NCBI GenBank assembly: GCA_046349915.1
Contig: JAXMBL010000006.1
Coordinates: 561,747-625,746 of the forward strand
DNA length: 64,000 nt
Source: CAIXSC01 sp046349915
Lineage (GTDB): Bacteria; Planctomycetota; Planctomycetia; Pirellulales; Pirellulaceae
Reading direction: 5' to 3'
Below are positions 26,801 through 35,375 of the stretch, piece after piece. The position numbers and the translations under genes are program-made. Positions within the stretch are counted from its first letter, which is position 1, and every line of letters begins with the position of its first letter. The notes under the pieces were generated by a model. That model was given only the letters and a program-made list of their open reading frames with translations. It was not told where the DNA came from and did not search any database.

Positions 26801-28537
26801 ATGGTTCGGGCAAAATCGTTTGCCAGCTGGCTGAAAGTGATGTCGATGCTGGGGATCGCAGCTGTAAGTATTTCAGCTGTCACTGTTTCCAGCTCAAGTA
26901 CTTCAGCTGTTGGAGCCGCCGAAAAGAAGGGCGAGCCCGCGGCGACTCGCGATTTTGGTCTGCCTCAAGTTCGTTTCACGAACGAGCAGATCAGTCGAGT
27001 GTGGAAAGAAAACAATCTTCCGCCAGCGCCGCCTGCAACCGACGGTGAATGGTGCCGGCGAGTCTATCTGGATGTGTTGGGCCGTATTCCTTCGGTGGAC
27101 GAAGCGAAGGAGTTTTTGGCGAGCAAGGATCCCGACAAGAAGTCGAAGTTGGTCACGAAGCTGCTATACGACGAGACCTACACGGAAGAGTATGCTCGAA
27201 ATTGGACGACGATTTGGACGAACATTCTGATCGGCCGCAACGGTGGAAATGAAGAGCGGAGTTTGATCAGCCGTGCGGGCATGCAGAAGTATCTGCGTGA
27301 CTCTTTTGCTCGCAACAAGCCCTATGACGTGATGGTGAAGGAGTTGGTGACGGCGAAGGGCAGTACGTCGCCAGGCAGCGAGAATTTCAACGGTGCGGTC
27401 AACTTCCTCATCATGAAGGTGAATGAGGAAAAGGCGACGCTCGCGACCGCCGAGATCTCGAAGGTCTTCCTCGGTCTGCAAGTTCAGTGCACTCAATGCC
27501 ATGACCATCCGTTCAACGATTGGAAGCAGCAGAAGTTTTGGGAGTTCAACGCATTCCTGCGGCAGACTCGCGCGTTGCGTCAGTTTATCCCGGGAACTCG
27601 TGATGTCGCCTCGGCCGAGTTGGTGGACGAGGACTTCGAGGGTGAGGGCGGCGACGCGAGCGAAGCGGAAATCTATTACGAACTCCGTAACGGCTTGTCG
27701 AAGGTTGCCTACCCGGTCTTCGTTGACGGTTCGGCGATTCCCAAGAGCGGTCTGGTGTCGGAGGTAAACCGACGCGAGGAGCTTGGCAAGTTCGTGGTGT
27801 CGTCTGAGTACCTGGAGAAGGCGATCGTCAATCGCATGTGGGCTCACTTCCTGGGATACGGGTTCACGAAGCCGATCGACGACTTCGGCCCCCAGAACGC
27901 CCCGACTCACCCCGAACTGCTCGACTACCTGGGCCAAGAGCTGCGAAAGAACAGCTTCAACCTCAAGGAGTTGATGAAGTGGATTGCGTTGAGTGAAGCG
28001 TATGGCTTGTCGAGTCGAATTTCGTCGAGCAACTCCTCGGATGATCCGTTGCTGGGCGAGTCGCCGAAGTTCTCGCACTTCTACCTGCGGCAGATGCGGG
28101 CCGAGGAGTTATATGAGTCGTTGTTGGTCGCCACCGCGGCTCATAAGACTCGAGGCAGTTACGAAGAGCAGGAAAAGTCCAAGGGCGAGTGGCTGCGTCA
28201 GTTCGTGATTGCCTTCGGCAATGATGAGGGGACGGAAGCGACGACCTTCAACGGCACGATCCCGCAAGCGTTGATGATGTTCAACGGAGATCTGATCAAG
28301 AAAGCGACCAACTCGGAGAAGGGGAGCTTCCTGTCGGAGATTGCGACCAGCAAGTCGATGAAGCCAGCGGACAAGATTAACTTCCTGTTCTTGTCCGGTT
28401 TGACTCGCTTGCCCACGAAGGCCGAGTTGGACATTGCCAACAAGTTGTTGATTGCTCGCCAGGGCGATACGGCGGCTGCTTTGCAGGACATTTGGTGGGC
28501 CGTCCTGAACAGCAACGAATTTATTTTGAACCACTAA
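26801..28537 (+). CDS. Exported DUF1549/DUF1553 protein
   Basis: A 578-residue protein with an N-terminal export segment (SWLKVMSMLGIAAVSISAV) and DUF1549 (WCRRVYLDVLGRIPSVDEA, EEYARNWTTIWTNILIG). The cytochrome-like motif CTQCH sits in FLGLQVQCTQCHDHPFNDW, and DUF1553 follows (AIVNRMWAHFLGYGF, FGPQNAPTHPELLDYLGQE). Unlike the 845-residue protein at 10919-13456 it has no separate N-terminal cytochrome domain. ATG 26801 follows AGGAGA by 7-8 bases; the GTG at 26747 lacks this. A DUF1501 partner starts 79 bases downstream. It is a clear paralogue of the transmembrane protein at 30625-33186, sharing the same core motifs in the same order. Confidence 0.92.
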   Translation: MVRAKSFASWLKVMSMLGIAAVSISAVTVSSSSTSAVGAAEKKGEPAATRDFGLPQVRFTNEQISRVWKENNLPPAPPATDGEWCRRVYLDVLGRIPSVDEAKEFLASKDPDKKSKLVTKLLYDETYTEEYARNWTTIWTNILIGRNGGNEERSLISRAGMQKYLRDSFARNKPYDVMVKELVTAKGSTSPGSENFNGAVNFLIMKVNEEKATLATAEISKVFLGLQVQCTQCHDHPFNDWKQQKFWEFNAFLRQTRALRQFIPGTRDVASAELVDEDFEGEGGDASEAEIYYELRNGLSKVAYPVFVDGSAIPKSGLVSEVNRREELGKFVVSSEYLEKAIVNRMWAHFLGYGFTKPIDDFGPQNAPTHPELLDYLGQELRKNSFNLKELMKWIALSEAYGLSSRISSSNSSDDPLLGESPKFSHFYLRQMRAEELYESLLVATAAHKTRGSYEEQEKSKGEWLRQFVIAFGNDEGTEATTFNGTIPQALMMFNGDLIKKATNSEKGSFLSEIATSKSMKPADKINFLFLSGLTRLPTKAELDIANKLLIARQGDTAAALQDIWWAVLNSNEFILNH

Positions 28538-28616
28538 CGAGTACTTTGGACCCTCTAACGAATTTAACTTCTAGACCTCATTGATTTTTACGAGCCGAGC
28601 TCGGGGAGAATTTTGC

Positions 28617-29885
28617 ATGTCGATCCTTACGCCAAATGGTATGTCGCGTCGCCACTTTATGTCGCACGTCGCGGGTGCGTCGTCGATGGTGGTGCCGGCC
28701 CTCACCCTGGGCCACTCGCTCCGCACGCACGCCGCCGACCTCAAGAAGCGCCGTAAGTCGGCCATTCTGCTGTGGATGAGCGGTGGTCCCTCGACGATGG
28801 ACATTTGGGATCTCAAGCCGGGCGCCACGACGGGTGGTCCCTTCCGTCCGATCCGCACCGCAGGCGACGTCGAGATTTGCGAGCACATGCCGGAGACGGC
28901 CAAGGTCATGAACCACCTGTCGGTGGTGCGTTCGATGAGCACTCGCGAAGCGGACCACAACCGCGGTCGGTACTACATGCACACGGGTTATGTCCCGAAC
29001 CCGAACGTCGACTACCCGAGCTACGGCGCGGTGATCTCGCACGAGTTGATCGATCAACGCCCCGAGCTGGAAATTCCGCCGTTCGTGTCGGTTGGCGGTG
29101 CGAGCGAAGGCCCGGGATTCCTGGGGATGGCGTGGGCGCCGTTCGTGGTGAGCAGCACCGGCCAAGTCCGCAACCTGGAGATGGGGCTCGATAACAAGCG
29201 ACTCATGCAGCGCATGGCCGCTTTGAATCTGATCGAGAAAGGCTTTATCAGCGAAAAGCGTGGCACTTCGGCGGAAGACCACGAGAAGATTCTGAAGAAG
29301 ACGCTCGACCTGATGACCAGCGAGCAGATGGAAGCGTTCAAGGTCATGAAGGAGCCGAAGGAGATGCAGGACAAGTACGGGACCGATGGCTTCGGTCGCG
29401 GCTGTCTCATGGCTCGCCGACTGGTGGAAGCGGGTGTTCCGTTCGTCGAAGTCGATTACGGCGGATGGGATAACCACGCGAACATTCACACCGAGCTGAA
29501 GGATCGCAAGTTGCCGGTCATCGACAAGGCGATTGGCGCTCTGGTCAGCGACCTCGAAGATCGTGGGTTGCTGCAAGACACGGCCATCATTTGGATGGGC
29601 GAGTTCAGTCGAACTCCTCGCATCAACGGCAACGCCGGCCGTGACCACTGGGCTCGTTCTTGGAGCGTGATGGTGGGTGGCGGCGGTTTGAAGGGTGGTA
29701 TCGCGGTAGGTGCGACCAACGCCGATGGCACCAGCGTGGAAACCGAGCCGTACACGTCGCAAGACGTGATGGCGACCATCTGCAAGACCTTGGGAATCTC
29801 GCTGGAAACTACCTTCACCAGCAAGAACGGTCGTCCGATGAAGATCGCCAACGGCGGCAAGGTCATCAAGGAACTGTTCGTCTAA
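28617..29885 (+). CDS. DUF1501 protein, partner of DUF1549 gene
   Basis: A 422-residue DUF1501 protein. The leader MSRRHFMSHVAGASSMVV looks like a twin-arginine signal, though its hydrophobic core is modest. Landmarks are ILLWMSGGPSTMDIWDLKPG, STREADHNRGRYYMHTGY, ARRLVEAGVPFVEVDYGGWD and IWMGEFSRTPRINGNAGRDH. GGGGAGA lies upstream of ATG 28617. It completes the two-gene unit begun at 26801 and is followed by a good intrinsic terminator at 29949-29983. Compared with neighbouring genes it uses more AAG and GTG-like codons and reads very regularly, which may indicate high expression; this is an impression only. Confidence 0.92.
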   Translation: MSILTPNGMSRRHFMSHVAGASSMVVPALTLGHSLRTHAADLKKRRKSAILLWMSGGPSTMDIWDLKPGATTGGPFRPIRTAGDVEICEHMPETAKVMNHLSVVRSMSTREADHNRGRYYMHTGYVPNPNVDYPSYGAVISHELIDQRPELEIPPFVSVGGASEGPGFLGMAWAPFVVSSTGQVRNLEMGLDNKRLMQRMAALNLIEKGFISEKRGTSAEDHEKILKKTLDLMTSEQMEAFKVMKEPKEMQDKYGTDGFGRGCLMARRLVEAGVPFVEVDYGGWDNHANIHTELKDRKLPVIDKAIGALVSDLEDRGLLQDTAIIWMGEFSRTPRINGNAGRDHWARSWSVMVGGGGLKGGIAVGATNADGTSVETEPYTSQDVMATICKTLGISLETTFTSKNGRPMKIANGGKVIKELFV

Positions 29886-29948
29886 GGAATTTGGCCCGAG
29901 AACTTGGAAGTGGCCCGTTCTGGGTACTGACGAATCTGGGTACTGACG

Positions 29949-29983
29949 AAACGGGTCGGGGCGTGGTGCCCTGGCCCGTTTTT
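29949..29983 (+). terminator. Intrinsic terminator after the DUF1549-DUF1501 unit
   Basis: AACGGG (29950-29955) pairs with CCCGTT (29975-29980), with an inner GGGGC/GCCC stem, and the stem runs into TTTTT. It lies 64 bases after the DUF1501 stop. Just before it, CTGGGTACTGACGAA is tandemly repeated (two copies from about 29920). Confidence 0.75.
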
Positions 29984-30109
29984 CGTTACGCTCGAAGTAT
30001 TCACGGTCAGCGTCGCCGCCAACCGCTCGGCGCCGCCCGATTTTCCGCTCCGGATTTGGCCGGATCGCTGAGTACAAACCATCGGTTGGCCCGTTCATGT
30101 TAGTGAGTC

Positions 30110-30628
30110 ATGTCTTCGTCCTCCCGGCCGGCTGGCGGTTTTGATCCCCAACGGTTGATCGAGACGCATCAAGCCGGTGTCTGGCGGTATTTGCGGGCCC
30201 TGGGCTGCGATGCCGCTCTGGCGGATGATTTGACTCAAGATACGTTCCTCCGCGTCCTCCAACAGCCGTTTCAAGACTACAGTCGAGCGGCGACGGCGGC
30301 CTACCTGCGGCGAGCGGCCTTCAACTTGTTCGTTTCCGCCCAACGGCGATCTGGCCGAGTGGTGGCGGTCGAAGAGTTGGAGGCGATCGACAATAGTTGG
30401 GCCCGGTTGGCGGCCGAGGAGAATGGCGAGGAGATGCTGAAGTCGCTCCGCGAGTGCCTTGAGCAACTCTCCCAACGTGCCCGCTCGGCCCTGGACATGA
30501 GGTATCGGGACGAGAGGTCGCGGGCGGAAATCGCCGCTCAATTGTCCCTTAGTGAGGATGGCGCCAAAAACCTCCTCCAGCGGGCCAAAGAGCGACTCCG
30601 CGAATGCCTCGAAAGTAAACTCACATGA
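30110..30628 (+). CDS. ECF-type sigma-70 factor, translationally coupled to a transmembrane DUF1549 gene
   Basis: A 172-residue ECF sigma factor. Region 2: GVWRYLRALGCDAALADDL followed by TQDTFLRVLQ; region 4: LSQRARSALDMRYRDERS and EIAAQLSLSEDGAKNLLQRA. Its stop overlaps the start of the next gene in an ATGA arrangement, the usual spacing between an ECF factor and its anti-sigma factor. Here the second gene encodes a transmembrane protein with an outer DUF1549/DUF1553 region. No clear ribosome-binding site precedes ATG 30110, as is common in planctomycetes. Confidence 0.92.
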   Translation: MSSSSRPAGGFDPQRLIETHQAGVWRYLRALGCDAALADDLTQDTFLRVLQQPFQDYSRAATAAYLRRAAFNLFVSAQRRSGRVVAVEELEAIDNSWARLAAEENGEEMLKSLRECLEQLSQRARSALDMRYRDERSRAEIAAQLSLSEDGAKNLLQRAKERLRECLESKLT

Positions 30629-33186
30629 CCCCTGACAATCGCCATTGGCTCGATGCCTCGCTGGAAGAGGTGCTGGGAGGACAAAGTCCCCCCAATCTGT
30701 CCGCGCGCATCCTCGCCGCTCTGCAAGCGGCCCAAGGCGCCAACTCAACAGATATCGCCGCTTCAGCAACGCCGCGACAGAATGCGGGCGTATCAGCCAC
30801 TGGCGCTTCCGGAACGAACGTATCTGGAACGGGTGCTTGGGTTGGCAGTCGTTCGACGGAGAAGATTCCTCCGGCAACCGGAGTTCAAGCGAGCTCACTT
30901 TCAGAGAACGCAATCTCAGCAAGTTTAACTACGGGCGAACCCGAACCGCCGCCGGTCGTGGCGCCGCCCGTGCTGGCTTCGAACATACAGGCGCCTCAGA
31001 GTACAACCCAGGCGAGCTCGGCGTCAGCCACCAAACTCGAAGGCACGGTTCAGGTAGCGTCCCGCAGCCCGCGGACTCGATCCAACGGTTCGCGCGGCAA
31101 TGCGTCGACGTCGAATCCGACGCTTGTCGCCGTATTGTCGCTAGGAATCATCGGAGGCATGGGCGTACTCGCCTATGTCTTGTCTCGTGATCCTCAACAA
31201 GCGGATATGGTGGCGCGACAGGAGAATTCGACCAAGTCGGAGGTGGCGAAGGATGTCGTGGATCAAATCGGAGGTGCGTCTCCGAGCGTCGATGGTCGAC
31301 AGGCCGCTGAACGCGAGTGGTCCAGGGACAAGGGGACTTCGCGACGCCCGCCTGCTGATCGAGTTCATGATTTGGCGGGCGCGGGCAAGCGCGTTGCAGC
31401 TGATTCAGATCCTGTCGCGTCGCCTCCCCGCTCGAATCACTCTTCGCAGCCTCGAACTCAAGTTGCCGTCTCGGAGTCTGACGACCCATCGAAGACTGAG
31501 CCGCGATCGGGCGCCGATGACGCGGGCAATCCGTCGCGATCTTCCGTAGATGGCTCGCGAAACGTCGCCAACTCGCCGAAAGTGAACTTACCGCCGACCG
31601 ATGGGGCGGCAATCGACGACCAGCAACTCGTGGCCTGGATGAACCAGGAACTGCGCAAGGCCTGGGACGAGGCGGGGGCGACGCCAGCCGAACCGGCAAC
31701 CGACTCTGAGTGGTGCCGACGCGTCTTCCTGCGAGTGTTGGGGCGGATCCCCACGGTCGAAGAAGTGCAAGAATTCGTCGACGATCGCAACGGCGACAAA
31801 CGCGAGCGGCTCGTGGGGCAACTCTTAGCCAGCGACTCGAAGTACGCGGATGAGTTCGCCGCTCATTGGGCCGATGTCTGGACAAACGTGCTGGTCGGTC
31901 GCAAATCGGATGGCCGACCCAATCAAGCCTCACGCGAGCAACTTGCGGATCACTTGCGTCGTCGCATCGCTGAGAATCGTCCGTTCGATGAGTTGATGGT
32001 CGAGCTGTTGACGGCGAGTGGCAGCAATGTGCCCGGCGCGGAAGACTATAACGGGGCGGTCAACTTCCTGCTGGCTCATGCCGACGACAAAGCGACTCGA
32101 GCGACCTCGCGAGTTTCGCGGGTGTTTCTCGGACGAAACCTCCAGTGCGGACAGTGCCATGTAGATCCCGAAGGCGCCGAGCAACTAGCGCAGCAGCAGT
32201 TTTGGCAGTTGAATGCCTTCTTTCGCCAGATGCATGTGGAGCGGTTAGCCGACAACCAAGGCGCTCGACTTGTCAATCGTGATTTCCGCGGCGATGGGCG
32301 TGGTGCGAGCGAAGGCGGCGAGGCTGCGGTGTTCTACGAATTGGGCAACGGTCATCTTCGCGCGGCCTATCCAGTATTCATCGATGGGTCGGAGGGACCG
32401 CAGAGCGGATTGGTCAGCGAAGTCGATCGACGTCGCGAGCTGGCTCGCATGATTGCGGGCTCCAGCGAGTTTCGAATGTCGGTCGTGAATCGCTTGTGGG
32501 CTCACTACCTGGGCTTTGGAATCGTGAATCCCGTGGACGATCTCAGTCCGCACAATCCACCTTCTCACCCAGAGCTGCTGGAACAACTCGCCACTCAGTT
32601 TGCCGCCCATCGCTTCGATCTCCGAGAGGTGTCGCGGTGGATTGTGTTGAGCGAAGGTTTTGGTTTGTCGAGCAAGGGGGGAGGCGGAGCGTTGGCGGAC
32701 GCGCCCGAGTTAGGCAAGCCGCCGTTGTTCAGCCGATACTATGCGCGACCCATGCAAGTGGAGCAGCTGTATGAGTCGTTGAAGTTGTTGGCGGACGCTC
32801 GACGTGGCGGCAACGGTCGCGAACCGGCTCGCAAGGATTTCTTGGGCCGAGTGGCGAAGGGGATTGGCGACGAACGGATGGACGAGGGGAATGCGATCAT
32901 TGAGGCGATTCCCGATAGCTTGGCGAAGGTCGACCACGAATTGCCTCGACGCGCCTTGGGCGGCGATCAGGCCAGCTTGATCGAGAGAGTCGCGCGGAAC
33001 GAGAAGATGACTTCCGATCAAAAGATCGATCATCTATTCCAAGCTGCGTTGGCTCGTACTCCCACGGCTCGCGAAGCGCAGGCGGCTCGCGAGCTGTTGA
33101 AGGTCAGCCCAAATGATCCTTCCATCGGTCTTCGCGATCTGTGGTGGGCTCTCCTGAACAGCAACGAATTCTTGCTGGATCACTAG
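30625..33186 (+). CDS. Transmembrane DUF1549/DUF1553 protein in anti-sigma position
   Basis: An 853-residue protein. Residues 1-38 form a short, probably cytoplasmic, helical part (LDASLEEVLGGQSPPNLSAR). A Ser/Ala-rich stretch leads to one transmembrane helix at ~166-187 (LVAVLSLGIIGGMGVLAYVL), then a disordered linker to ~330. The outer region is DUF1549 (WCRRVFLRVLGRIPTVEEV, CxxCH motif CGQCH) plus DUF1553 (VVNRLWAHYLGFGIVNPVDD). It is paralogous to 26801-28537 but has gained the membrane anchor and inner segment. The 4-base overlap with the ECF gene suggests the inner segment may bind the sigma factor, with DUF1549/1553 as sensor or effector; this is inference. Confidence 0.9.
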   Translation: MTPDNRHWLDASLEEVLGGQSPPNLSARILAALQAAQGANSTDIAASATPRQNAGVSATGASGTNVSGTGAWVGSRSTEKIPPATGVQASSLSENAISASLTTGEPEPPPVVAPPVLASNIQAPQSTTQASSASATKLEGTVQVASRSPRTRSNGSRGNASTSNPTLVAVLSLGIIGGMGVLAYVLSRDPQQADMVARQENSTKSEVAKDVVDQIGGASPSVDGRQAAEREWSRDKGTSRRPPADRVHDLAGAGKRVAADSDPVASPPRSNHSSQPRTQVAVSESDDPSKTEPRSGADDAGNPSRSSVDGSRNVANSPKVNLPPTDGAAIDDQQLVAWMNQELRKAWDEAGATPAEPATDSEWCRRVFLRVLGRIPTVEEVQEFVDDRNGDKRERLVGQLLASDSKYADEFAAHWADVWTNVLVGRKSDGRPNQASREQLADHLRRRIAENRPFDELMVELLTASGSNVPGAEDYNGAVNFLLAHADDKATRATSRVSRVFLGRNLQCGQCHVDPEGAEQLAQQQFWQLNAFFRQMHVERLADNQGARLVNRDFRGDGRGASEGGEAAVFYELGNGHLRAAYPVFIDGSEGPQSGLVSEVDRRRELARMIAGSSEFRMSVVNRLWAHYLGFGIVNPVDDLSPHNPPSHPELLEQLATQFAAHRFDLREVSRWIVLSEGFGLSSKGGGGALADAPELGKPPLFSRYYARPMQVEQLYESLKLLADARRGGNGREPARKDFLGRVAKGIGDERMDEGNAIIEAIPDSLAKVDHELPRRALGGDQASLIERVARNEKMTSDQKIDHLFQAALARTPTAREAQAARELLKVSPNDPSIGLRDLWWALLNSNEFLLDH

Positions 33187-33194
33187 ACGCGGGT

Positions 33195-34277
33195 ATGGAA
33201 CCCACTCAGCCCCGTGGCCGCGGCTCCTGGATCAATCCGCTGGGCCGCTTTCGCCGCATCGAACGGTCGAGTCTGCCTGAAGAGCTGGCGGACGATTCAG
33301 ATGGCGACGCCCTGTCGCGCGATGTGGCGACGGAGTACTTCGAAGACGATGCGAAGTCGATCGTCAGCGAGAATGACAGTCCCGATATTCCCTTCCGTTA
33401 CAGCCTCAACCCGTATCGTGGTTGCCAACATGGTTGTAGCTACTGCTACGCCCGACCGACTCACGAATATCTCGACCTAGGCGCGGGACTCGACTTCGAG
33501 TCGAAGATCTTCGTGAAGCGGGCGGCGCCTGAGCTTTTTCGCGACTTCCTTTGTCGAGACGAATGGCGACCCGAAGCCATCACGCTCTCCGGGGTGACAG
33601 ATTGCTATCAGGGGATCGAACGTCAACTCGCTCTCACCCGTGGCTGTCTCGAGGTGGCGCGGGAGGCTCGACAACCGATCGCGGTGATTACCAAGAATGC
33701 GCTGGTCGAGCGAGACATTGATCTCTTGAGCGAGATGGCGGCGGTGAATGTGATCAGCGTCGCGGTGAGTCTTACCACGCTGGACCAAAAGCTGACTCGC
33801 GTGATGGAACCTCGAACGGCGGCGCCCCAAGCGCGGCTGCGAGTGATTCGACGATTAGCGGAGGCTGGCATACCAATACACGTCATGTTGGCGCCCATTA
33901 TTCCGGGACTGACCGATTCCGAGATCCCGGCATTGCTGGAGGCGGCACGTGAAGCAGGGGCGAGTTCCGCGAGTTACATCCTGTTGCGTTTGCCGATGAC
34001 CGTGGAGCCGATTTTCAGGGAATGGTTGGAGCGTGCCTTGCCCGAGCAACGTGATCGAGTGGAGTCGCGAATACGGTCGACGCGCGGCGGCGAACTGTAT
34101 GAATCGGGATATGGTGTGCGTATGCGAGGACGAGGTGAATTGGCTGACCAGATTGCCGCAACATTCCGAGTCTTCGCCAAAAAGCACGGGCTCGATCGTC
34201 CCTCGCCTCCGCTCGACGCGACTCGCTTCCGCCGCCCCGTTCCTCGAACCGGTCAACGCTGGTTGTTTGATGTTTAG
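33195..34277 (+). CDS. PA0069-type radical SAM protein
   Basis: A 360-residue radical SAM enzyme. The cluster motif is C77-x3-C81-x2-C84 in NPYRGCQHGCSYCYARPTHE, the form seen in the PA0069/Rv2578c group related to spore photoproduct lyase. Further landmarks are FVKRAAPELF, ITLSGVTDCYQGIERQL, VITKNALVERDIDLL and VMLAPIIPGLTDSEIP. The reaction for this family is not established. ATG 33195 is chosen because it lies just after the preceding stop (33184-33186) and gives the usual N-terminus (RGRGSWINPLGRF). It could be the third gene of the ECF unit. Confidence 0.92.
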   Translation: MEPTQPRGRGSWINPLGRFRRIERSSLPEELADDSDGDALSRDVATEYFEDDAKSIVSENDSPDIPFRYSLNPYRGCQHGCSYCYARPTHEYLDLGAGLDFESKIFVKRAAPELFRDFLCRDEWRPEAITLSGVTDCYQGIERQLALTRGCLEVAREARQPIAVITKNALVERDIDLLSEMAAVNVISVAVSLTTLDQKLTRVMEPRTAAPQARLRVIRRLAEAGIPIHVMLAPIIPGLTDSEIPALLEAAREAGASSASYILLRLPMTVEPIFREWLERALPEQRDRVESRIRSTRGGELYESGYGVRMRGRGELADQIAATFRVFAKKHGLDRPSPPLDATRFRRPVPRTGQRWLFDV

Positions 34278-34333
34278 TTTGAGACTGATTAAACCACTAA
34301 TCGCGCGAAATTCGTGGTTCAATCACTCTTGAA

Positions 34334-35215
34334 CTAACTTGGCTTTCGCGCTCGCCGCAGACGCTCGCGAAACGCCTTGATCAAGCGACTCTGAAAGCGA
34401 TACGGATTCCAAGCGACGGCAATCGTGCGAGTCGGTTTCTTACCCGCGAGCGAGCGATAGACGCGTCGATCACTCTGGTCGCGGGCTCTCGCCATGGCCG
34501 GGATCATGGAAACGCCGTGCGAGAGCGAGACCAGTTCTTGCACCATGGTTAATTGGCTAGTGCGCTCGACTGCGACGGGCTGAAAGGCCCGCTGTCGACA
34601 GAACGACACGATGTTATCCGACAGGCAGTGCATTTCATCGAGCAACACGAACGGATAAGGCTCAACGTCGCTCAGCCGAATCTTCTCTTGGCTTACGAGC
34701 GGATGATTTGGCGGCAAGACGAGCAGAAGTTCTTCTTCAAACAGCTCTTCGGCCTCGAGATAGCGAGCAGGAATAGGCAGCGCCAGGATCGCCAGATCGA
34801 GTTCCCCTTGGGTGAGGCTCTTGAGCAGATGGTCGGTGGTGTTCTCTTGGACGACAAGGCTTGCTTTGGGAAACTCCCGCGAAAAATTCTGCAGAACTTC
34901 GGGGAGAAAGTAGGGCGCGATGGTGGGAATCGCGCCCACTCGCACTCGCCCGCTTTGGCCATCGTCCGTGATCTCGGCCTTGGTATCCTCGAGAATGGTG
35001 ATGACTTGTTGTGCTCGCGATTGCAGCAACAGACCCGCGTCCGTCAGTGAAACCGCTCGAGTTCTGCGCTCGAACACGGGTTGTCCCAGTTCCTCTTCCA
35101 GCTTCTGAATCGAGCGACTGAGCGCGGGTTGCGAGATCCGCAAGTCCTCGGCTGCTCGCGTGAAGCTGTTGCGTTCCGCTACCTGCAGGAAGTAACGCAG
35201 TTGATCAAGGTCCAT
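34334..35215 (-). CDS. oxyR: OxyR-like LysR regulator
   Basis: A 293-residue LysR-type regulator: N-terminal helix-turn-helix (RYFLQVAERNSFTRAAEDL, ISQPALSRSIQKLE) and a C-terminal effector domain. Cys197 and Cys206 (EMHCLSDNIVSFCRQ) have the same spacing as the peroxide-sensing Cys199/Cys208 pair of E. coli OxyR, and the surrounding residues agree. It is divergent from a catalase-peroxidase gene, a classic OxyR target. ATG 35215 gives the family-typical start MDLDQLRYFL; an ATG at 35251 would add 12 residues. Predicted to activate katG on oxidation by hydrogen peroxide. Confidence 0.92.
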   Translation of the reverse strand: MDLDQLRYFLQVAERNSFTRAAEDLRISQPALSRSIQKLEEELGQPVFERRTRAVSLTDAGLLLQSRAQQVITILEDTKAEITDDGQSGRVRVGAIPTIAPYFLPEVLQNFSREFPKASLVVQENTTDHLLKSLTQGELDLAILALPIPARYLEAEELFEEELLLVLPPNHPLVSQEKIRLSDVEPYPFVLLDEMHCLSDNIVSFCRQRAFQPVAVERTSQLTMVQELVSLSHGVSMIPAMARARDQSDRRVYRSLAGKKPTRTIAVAWNPYRFQSRLIKAFRERLRRARKPS

Positions 35216-35375
35216 CTGGAGAGTCCTCGGTGATTCATAACCTCCATGCATTAAACCAAGATATGGAATGCATTGGAAGTTCTGATCGCAGGTTGCGATA
35301 CTTCATCAGGTCGAGACTGGCCAGTCGAATCGATCTGCTTGCTTCCGTCCTAACAACCTTCCGAGGAGATGAACG
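35216..35375. promoter_or_regulatory. oxyR-katG divergent promoter region
   Basis: The 160 bases between the two divergent starts must contain both promoters and any OxyR site. I did not find a clean match to the four-part OxyR consensus; an AT-rich segment (35231-35275, with ATGCATTAAA and ATGGAATGCAT) is the likeliest location. GAGGAG precedes katG by about 7 bases. Confidence 0.5.

Noticed and set aside
28578..30098. A 506-codon minus-strand open frame
   Set aside because: Antisense to the DUF1501 gene and its terminator; His/Arg-rich, with no domain or ribosome site.
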